Origin: Cacconaster sp045642485
Lineage (GTDB): Bacteria; Bacteroidota; Bacteroidia; Bacteroidales; UBA932
Direction: 5' to 3'
Length of the DNA stretch: 64,000 bases
Assembly: GCA_045642485.1 (NCBI GenBank)
Contig: JAZUIV010000061.1
Span: 1-64,000, forward strand
In this document: piece by piece, positions 59,176 through 64,000 of the stretch
How positions within the stretch are numbered: position 1 is the stretch's first letter
How the letters are laid out: every line of letters starts with the position of its first letter
The notes under the pieces: generated by a model
What the model was told of the DNA's origin: nothing
Database searches by the model: none
The model's input: the letters and a program-made list of their open reading frames with translations, nothing else
Position numbers and translations under genes: made by a program

Positions 59176-59868
59176 TCAAAAATTCTTCCTGTATTCGGGG
59201 CCAATAAGTTTTTTAAGGTAGTCGTCAGGATTGTCTTCAGTTTCTGCGTTCCATCTGTTTGTCACGGAAAAGACAGAGCCGTCAGAATTGAGTATGACAC
59301 AAAGGATGGACTCACCGTAACTGTCGCTGGGGAATGACTCGGCGGGTTTTTTCGGAACACGCCTGTAATCGTCTCTCAAAAGCAGGAAGAACCTGTACGT
59401 TCCGCCGAGAGAAAATCCCTCAAATGCTATCTCGGATACTGTGATGCACCAGTCGTCGGTCCATTGCTTGTATTTTTGAAGTTCCTCAAAAGAAGATACT
59501 TCAACCGACGAATATTGGGCGTCGGCAGGTGTGGTGTAATCCTCGGCGTACAGGTTAAGGTGATACATGTTTACAAGGCCGTCATAAGACAGACCGTTGA
59601 AATCGGAGTCGTAGAACTCTCCGGCCTCGGTTTTCGTGATGAATTTCAGGAAAAGGTTGAGACAGGTCAGTTCCGCGTCATCTTCCACGTTTACATCACC
59701 GTCTGTAACCCATCGGAGAATCCCGGGATAAAACTTGCATACGAATTCCGGAACGGCCTCTGCCAGTTCATCGACAAACTGACGGGCTTCCCCGGCATCC
59801 GCACCGGCTTCAACAAGCATCCGGACGGAGTCGGACTTAATATCAAGCTGAGAGTTATTCATTTTCAT
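59176..59868 (-). CDS. Hypothetical soluble protein
   Basis: A 230-residue acidic protein without signal or membrane segments. An N-terminal helical part (LDIKSDSVRMLVEAGADAGE, AVPEFVCKFYPGILRWV) is followed by a mixed C-terminal part (FEGFSLGGTYRFFLLLRDDYR, ILCVILNSDGSVFSVTNRW). The latter loosely suggests a SUKH/SMI1-type fold, but I cannot assign it. Codon use looks like the neighbours. It ends the minus-strand run that starts in the DnaE-like gene. Confidence 0.6.
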   Translation of the reverse strand: MKMNNSQLDIKSDSVRMLVEAGADAGEARQFVDELAEAVPEFVCKFYPGILRWVTDGDVNVEDDAELTCLNLFLKFITKTEAGEFYDSDFNGLSYDGLVNMYHLNLYAEDYTTPADAQYSSVEVSSFEELQKYKQWTDDWCITVSEIAFEGFSLGGTYRFFLLLRDDYRRVPKKPAESFPSDSYGESILCVILNSDGSVFSVTNRWNAETEDNPDDYLKKLIGPEYRKNF

Positions 59869-59909
59869 AAATTGATGTCCCGCTTTTGCAGAACCAAGGT
59901 GTAATAGAA

Positions 59910-60476
59910 TTAAATTTCAAAGATTTTCGGTTGGTATGCCAATGCCTTGAAATCATCAAGAAGTGATGCATTTGAAAATACAATTCCATCCTTCTTGAGA
60001 ACCCCTTGTGCGCTATGCGCGTGGCCGAAAAGGTGGTATTTCGGCCTGACCTCCATAATCCTTTTCCACAGAAAGAAGTTTCCCCATTGCTTGTCACCGG
60101 TCTTGTCCAGAATATCAAGCGGCGGCTCGTGAGTTACTACAATGTCCGCTCCTTCCGGGATGAGAGATTCCTTGTGGTCATAGCCCAGCCCGAAGAATTT
60201 AATTCCGTCTATTGTAACACCGCAATCTTGAAGGAAATGGACATTGTCAGGCAAATCCTCAATGTTGTCTGCATCCCTGAGGCACAGATCGTGGTTGCCC
60301 GTCACGAATATCTTGTGAGGATAGCGGAGACCTATGAACCAATTGAGGAAGTCCAGCACTTCATCCTCCGTCCCTTCTTCAGTGATGTCCCCACAGTGAA
60401 CAAGCACATCGCCTTCTGGAAGATTATTCAGAAGATGGTGCTTGCCGTGAGTGTCGGAGATTTGGATGACACGCAT
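59910..60476 (-). CDS. Calcineurin-like metallophosphoesterase
   Basis: A 188-residue enzyme with the full metal-binding set: VIQISDTHGKH, LVHCGDITEEG, FVTGNHDLCL, IVVTHEPP and YHLFGHAHSAQG. It resembles the small MPPED/Icc-type phosphoesterases; the substrate (phosphodiester or nucleotide) is not assignable. It starts 11 bases after the nuclease-like gene ends, on the same strand, so co-expression with the WYL-nuclease pair is likely. Confidence 0.88.
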   Translation of the reverse strand: MRVIQISDTHGKHHLLNNLPEGDVLVHCGDITEEGTEDEVLDFLNWFIGLRYPHKIFVTGNHDLCLRDADNIEDLPDNVHFLQDCGVTIDGIKFFGLGYDHKESLIPEGADIVVTHEPPLDILDKTGDKQWGNFFLWKRIMEVRPKYHLFGHAHSAQGVLKKDGIVFSNASLLDDFKALAYQPKIFEI

Positions 60477-60487
60477 TGAGTAATATA

Positions 60488-61387
60488 TTACATATTTGGA
60501 TACGTTTCAAATATTTCCCGCACTGTCTTATCTGAACAGAAAGCTCTTCTTTCGCCATAAATATTTATCACATCCTGAACATATGCAATGCGGTAATCAA
60601 GTTTCTTGCCTGTAACCTTTTCGCTCATTTCGATTGCCTTTACCCGGAATTTTTTTGAGAACTCGCTTACTTCTTCACCCCTGAATTGATATACAATATT
60701 GGCAAAATGCACAGTCTTGTTTGTCCCTAAGTCGTTCTCAAGCATAAACTTAAGGATTCCGAAAAGATGACAGGTTTCCTGTTTAGCATCAAACCAATCC
60801 ATCCCTTCATTTTTTGATTCGTTAGATATATCTATGCAGAACTTTTGAAACTCTTCAGCCATTATTTTTTGATTGCCGAATCTCTTCAAGATAGGATAAT
60901 CATAAACATATCCTTTCCCATCTGCTTTTTTATAACAATTCTGATGACCATCCTTTTCATAAGCCTTCCAATATGCTTCAGGAAGACATTTCTCATATTC
61001 CTTGTTATTTGCGGTTTCTGTGAATTTGCTTTCAATAAACCAGATGTCATTCTCAGTCTCAATCATAACATCCATGTTTGCCTTGCATTCTCTTCCTTTT
61101 GAGATAATCCCAGGCATTTTATACTCCAACTGTATGTCAATACAAGAATCATCTTCCGCCAACCAAGAATATATATCAAAAGCAAGACGTGAGGAACTGA
61201 TTTTGCTCCAAAACTTGTCTTTCAACTCGTTCCCACATCCATTTATTAGTTGATCAAGGAAACATCTTTTTTCATCTTTTTTACTGTATGTCTGAGCAAG
61301 ACGTGATTCATAAATAAATCGTTCATCTTTTTCTAGTCTTTTGCCTGTGTAATTTTTTACGAGGTTTCTTCTTGTGTTATTAATCAT
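60488..61387 (-). CDS. PD-(D/E)XK nuclease-like protein
   Basis: A 299-residue soluble protein, AT-richer than the core genes. The core ANMDVMIETENDIWFIESKFTE (quoted in part) has an Asp, then a beta-strand with ExK (IESK) at the right spacing for a PD-(D/E)XK nuclease active site. A lysine/aspartate-rich C-terminal half (about 150-299) is unassigned. Start at ATG 61385-61387, overlapping the WYL regulator by eight bases (the longer frame extends into that gene and looks spurious). The operon partner suggests a regulated, possibly defensive, DNA-cutting role. Confidence 0.6.
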   Translation of the reverse strand: MINNTRRNLVKNYTGKRLEKDERFIYESRLAQTYSKKDEKRCFLDQLINGCGNELKDKFWSKISSSRLAFDIYSWLAEDDSCIDIQLEYKMPGIISKGRECKANMDVMIETENDIWFIESKFTETANNKEYEKCLPEAYWKAYEKDGHQNCYKKADGKGYVYDYPILKRFGNQKIMAEEFQKFCIDISNESKNEGMDWFDAKQETCHLFGILKFMLENDLGTNKTVHFANIVYQFRGEEVSEFSKKFRVKAIEMSEKVTGKKLDYRIAYVQDVINIYGERRAFCSDKTVREIFETYPNM

Positions 61388-62288
61388 TGTTGTATTTTGA
61401 GTTAAGGTTATCAAAAATATTTCCGACATCGCATCTGAGATGCTCCGGACCCATAATCTCCACCCTCGTCCCGAAAGAGAGAACATCCTGTTTGAAATCA
61501 TAATCCGGAGTTAGGAAGTATCTGAATACAGAATATTCATCTGTGCGTTCAATCTCTTCCTGGGAAGAATGAAGGGGGAGAGAGCGGAAATAGTTCGCCT
61601 GCATTGATGTGGCTTTAAGCGTGACAAATTCGGGCTTCATATCGGGATAGACCCTTGCCCCGTATATGCCGGAGAAGAACTCATGGGCGTTGAATTTCGC
61701 CGGCATCTTGAAGGAACGGCCCCCGATATTGGCAGAAACAAATCTGTCGAGAGCGAACATATGCGGTTCCTCGTCATTGCCCTTGTGTGCATACAGATAC
61801 CACCTGCTTTTGTGCTGGCGAATGCAATACGGCTCCAAAATGAGGTCTGTCTCTTCTTCCTTACGGTAGCTCTTGTATCTGACCTCAATAACCTTGTTGT
61901 CACGCATTGCCTGAATCACGGTTGTGAGGTGTTTCTGGCTTGAAGGCACATCTTCAAAGATGATTCGGTCCTTCATCCCGGCGCTCTCATTCAGAAGACT
62001 GTTCAAGCTCAAGGCTTCCAGCATCCAACTCCGTATGGAGCCGCCACCAACCTCATCCTCGTTCTTGATATAGTAGGTGTTGTCTCTCCTGTCACAATCG
62101 ATTTCTACGCCGAATACGTCTAAAATTGACTGAATGTGATTTAACAGAGTCCTTGGCGCCAGTTCCTTATACTCATCATTGACGGAACTTCTCATCCAAA
62201 GGCTTTGCAACTCCTTCAAGGTGAGATGCCCGTGGCTCTGCAACGTCTCAATGAGCCAGACATATGATTTGAAATAGTTCTTTGCCAT
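61380..62288 (-). CDS. WYL-domain transcriptional regulator
   Basis: A 302-residue regulator with an N-terminal winged helix (LIETLQSHGHLTLKELQSLW) and a WYL ligand-sensing domain (about 125-215: VIEVRYKSYRKEEET, LEPYCIRQHKSRWYLYAH, MFALDRF), plus the WCX C-terminal extension (about 225-300). WYL proteins often control phage-defence and DNA-repair genes. Translation is coupled to the downstream nuclease by an eight-base overlap, so this is probably its controller. Confidence 0.85.
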   Translation of the reverse strand: MAKNYFKSYVWLIETLQSHGHLTLKELQSLWMRSSVNDEYKELAPRTLLNHIQSILDVFGVEIDCDRRDNTYYIKNEDEVGGGSIRSWMLEALSLNSLLNESAGMKDRIIFEDVPSSQKHLTTVIQAMRDNKVIEVRYKSYRKEEETDLILEPYCIRQHKSRWYLYAHKGNDEEPHMFALDRFVSANIGGRSFKMPAKFNAHEFFSGIYGARVYPDMKPEFVTLKATSMQANYFRSLPLHSSQEEIERTDEYSVFRYFLTPDYDFKQDVLSFGTRVEIMGPEHLRCDVGNIFDNLNSKYNND

Positions 62289-62349
62289 ACGATAGATTTG
62301 TCTCTTGTAAATTTAACACATTTGCATCGGCAAAACAACAGCCGATATT

Positions 62350-62670
62350 TTATGGCTCTCCGATTACATCTTCCCGGAGGTAGTCTGAGAGCCATTTTGT
62401 CAGGCAGGTGATTCTCTGTTTGTTGTAGCGTTTGATGTTCCACTGCCTGGCGTAAGTCGTGCGGCGGTCGTCGATGCGCCCCTTCGGGATCGCTATCCGC
62501 CACTCGCTGCGGGACGGGAAATCGAGGGTGAACTTGGTGCCGAATCTGAATGCCTGGGAGAGGTTGTTGTGCTCGTTTGTGAAAATCCCGGCGAGCACGG
62601 TTTCGAGGGTGCCGTTTTCCATCCAATCGATGAGGTGGCCGTTGTTGCAAATCTGTATCGTTTCTTTCAT
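62350..62670 (-). CDS. Hypothetical small protein
   Basis: A 106-residue basic, soluble protein (ICNNGHLIDWMENGTLETVL, FPSRSEWRIAIPKGRIDDRRT, KRITCLTKWLSDYLREDV-like end). No domain recognised. The frame is longer than chance for its GC content and lies in a run of minus-strand genes, 61 bases before the WYL gene. A longer overlapping frame on the same strand (62216-62698) is low-complexity, Arg/His-rich and judged spurious. Confidence 0.5.
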   Translation of the reverse strand: MKETIQICNNGHLIDWMENGTLETVLAGIFTNEHNNLSQAFRFGTKFTLDFPSRSEWRIAIPKGRIDDRRTTYARQWNIKRYNKQRITCLTKWLSDYLREDVIGEP

Positions 62671-62743
62671 ACTGCAAAATTACACCGCGCTTCGGCAAAA
62701 AATCGGCGTATCTCGAATTTTCTTCAGTTTTTTCAGACTGAAT

Positions 62744-63064
62744 TTATAAACTCCTGATTTTTCCTCCATCCAGACCATATAGCCCGCTTTGGCCGTTTGT
62801 GCAACTGACGACCACACTGTCGTTGCCGGCAAAACTTACACCTATCACATTGCACCCGGAGAAGTGAATGTGGCGATATACTCCACCATTTTCAATTCTG
62901 TAAATCGTTGCCCTGTCCTTATAGCCGACAACGAAATATTCCCCGTTTGGAGATGTACCGGCACCAATCGCACCGGGTTCGTGAACTGAGTACTTGACAT
63001 GGCCATCGGCCCTTGTCACCCTTACGCAGCCATTGCTTATGACTGCAAAATATTCTGACTGTCC
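62744..63064 (-). CDS. Beta-propeller-like small protein
   Basis: A 106-residue protein made of about two WD40/YVTN-like blades: YFAVISNGCVRVTRADGHVKY, AGTSPNGEYFVVGYKDRATIY and VIGVSFAGNDSVVVSCTNGQ. Two blades cannot close a propeller, so it is a fragment of a larger propeller, or it works as an oligomer. Starts at MGQSEYFAV, four bases after the DnaE-like gene, so it is probably co-expressed with it. Confidence 0.55.
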   Translation of the reverse strand, partial: GQSEYFAVISNGCVRVTRADGHVKYSVHEPGAIGAGTSPNGEYFVVGYKDRATIYRIENGGVYRHIHFSGCNVIGVSFAGNDSVVVSCTNGQSGLYGLDGGKIRSL

Positions 63065-63068
63065 CATA

Positions 63069-64000
63069 TTATTTATGATTGATTGCTGTTTTGATTTGGG
63101 CATCCCTGATGAACCCGATTTTGACATTTCGCAGAATTTCCTTGTATCTGTCAGGAATTCTGGCTTTATAGTATGCTAGCTCCACACTCATCATGGTTCT
63201 GGAGATCGAATGACCCTTTTGAGAGAGCTTCGCGATAGGGACGTCAATCTTCCTTTTCACGGCTGCAACAAGCTCCGCATCATCTACTGACTTGAGAGCC
63301 CGCATAATTTTGAAGACCTGCTCCTGATAGACAAGCATACCATAAGATTCCTTCAGGATACTGTCCACTTCCGGAATTCCGGTTGCGGGGATGTCATTCT
63401 CAAGTTTACGCCTCTTGATTTCCTGAAGCATATCGAGAGTCTCCGGGCGAAATAGCGATTCGAACAGGCAGATGTCTGAAAAACATTCCGGCTTGAATTC
63501 TTTCAGAAGACGACTTCGCTCAGCTCCGTTAAAGCCGTAGATGTCATCAGTGTCTCCATCCCGGAAGATACTCAAAGCTTTTTTGTCCAGCTCAATTTTG
63601 GAAGGCTTGATTGTCCTTTCCACTGAAAGGGCCTTGATGATATCAAGGTTGATATTGTGAGTGATGGCCAGATGAAGGTTGAATAACTGCTGGTCGTCAG
63701 GAAGCACGATGTCGATAACGGATTCCTTTTCCGGGTTGAGCGAAATCGGGTACTCGCATCTATGGTTCAGGAACTCGACGGCTTTATCAAATCCGCCTGC
63801 GCTGGTCTCAATACGGAATTCTCTGTCCTGTTTGAATGAGCTGGTGAAGCGTGAGAAGGGGAGACCCCAACTTACAGGTTCGATGTCTGTGATTCCCAGT
63901 CCATAACAGAGAAGGGAGCAAGTCGGATATCCGTAGCCGGGTCCCACATATATATCCTTTGACTTCAGGTACCGGACCAAATCGGAAATGAGAAGCAAAG
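63069..64000 (-). CDS. DnaE-like (DNA polymerase III alpha) protein, catalytically degenerate, partial
   Basis: The frame is open through the right edge, so the N-terminus is missing. The visible 310 residues follow the C-family polymerase fold: LVRYLKSKDIYVGPGYGYPT (canonical GPGRGSA), LGITDIEPVSW, LLKEFKPECFSDICLFESLF, SYGMLVYQEQVFKIMRALKS and the ELAYYKARIPDRYKEIL end. The PDxDxDF block with two catalytic aspartates, expected after ITDIEPV, is not there (QDREFRIETSAGG instead), and the protein stops right after the LAYYKAR region. It is therefore a truncated, probably non-polymerising relative. A role with the downstream propeller protein is possible. Confidence 0.65.
   Translation of the reverse strand, partial: LLLISDLVRYLKSKDIYVGPGYGYPTCSLLCYGLGITDIEPVSWGLPFSRFTSSFKQDREFRIETSAGGFDKAVEFLNHRCEYPISLNPEKESVIDIVLPDDQQLFNLHLAITHNINLDIIKALSVERTIKPSKIELDKKALSIFRDGDTDDIYGFNGAERSRLLKEFKPECFSDICLFESLFRPETLDMLQEIKRRKLENDIPATGIPEVDSILKESYGMLVYQEQVFKIMRALKSVDDAELVAAVKRKIDVPIAKLSQKGHSISRTMMSVELAYYKARIPDRYKEILRNVKIGFIRDAQIKTAINHK

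Noticed and set aside
60488..61501. Longer start for the nuclease-like protein at 61501
   Set aside because: The extra 38 residues overlap the WYL gene and do not look like protein; the ATG at 61387 gives a normal eight-base overlap.
62216..62698. Minus-strand frame of 160 codons
   Set aside because: Composition is Arg/His/Pro-rich and shadow-like; it overlaps the WYL start and the better-looking 106-residue frame.

Overview
The window looks like a Bacteroidota chromosome, most likely order Bacteroidales. Several promoters fit the TTTG / TAnnTTTG consensus of that phylum (1365-1396, 7067-7098, 32462-32491). The gene content also fits: a GIN-domain (DUF2807) protein, a DUF1460 amidase, a DUF2961 lipoprotein, a serine-type sulfatase, a lipoprotein S9 peptidase and many lipoprotein signal peptides. 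Genus cannot be fixed from the sequence alone.

Layout. 1-1146: an IS3-family element cut by the left edge, with a -1 frameshift site between orfA and orfB. 1.2-6.7 kb: an accessory block with a gene remnant, an AbiE-like regulator followed by a broken partner, a TOTE-type primase-helicase and a RAYT-like HUH protein followed by palindromes. 6.7-32.3 kb is mostly core genome: tRNA-Leu, rpmH, rsmG, an ECF sigma factor, polA and a MarC protein on the minus strand; tpiA-prmA on the plus strand; a tight eight-gene minus-strand array (DsbD-like protein, outer-membrane barrel, valS, tatA, tatC, ABC-F, rlmB, GIN protein); then sulfatase, S9 peptidase and dipeptide epimerase; then sbcD-sbcC.

32.5-43.8 kb holds the most unusual region. 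After a ParDE toxin-antitoxin pair comes a tightly overlapping co-directional cluster: membrane lipoprotein with zinc ribbons, multi-zinc-ribbon protein, membrane Ser/Thr kinase, three-module AAA+ ATPase with a zinc ribbon, zinc ribbon-FHA protein and PP2C phosphatase, followed by a DUF1963 protein, an unknown protein and a membrane-anchored GNAT. The cluster is bounded by inverted copies of one repeat of about 41 bp (33067-33107 and 43548-43589). A third, partial copy (43760-43780) closes a small MITE-like element full of hairpins. I read this as a phosphorylation-controlled AAA+ system, probably acquired, resembling in logic TerY-P triads and T6SS threonine-phosphorylation modules but lacking vWA and secretion genes.

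44-58 kb: an AraC regulator divergent from a TolC/HlyD/ABC-2 permease export operon that has no ATPase; a TIM barrel-DUF1080 fusion; DUF1460 amidase; a six-hairpin glycosidase-like lipoprotein; phosphopantetheinyl transferase; dtd; an NhaC-type antiporter; DUF2961; a flavin reductase. 58-64 kb is accessory and partly decayed: alpha-L-fucosidase and TSCPD remnants, an unknown gene, a metallophosphoesterase, a WYL regulator overlapping a PD-(D/E)XK-like nuclease, small unknowns, and a DnaE-like protein with no visible catalytic aspartates running off the right edge.
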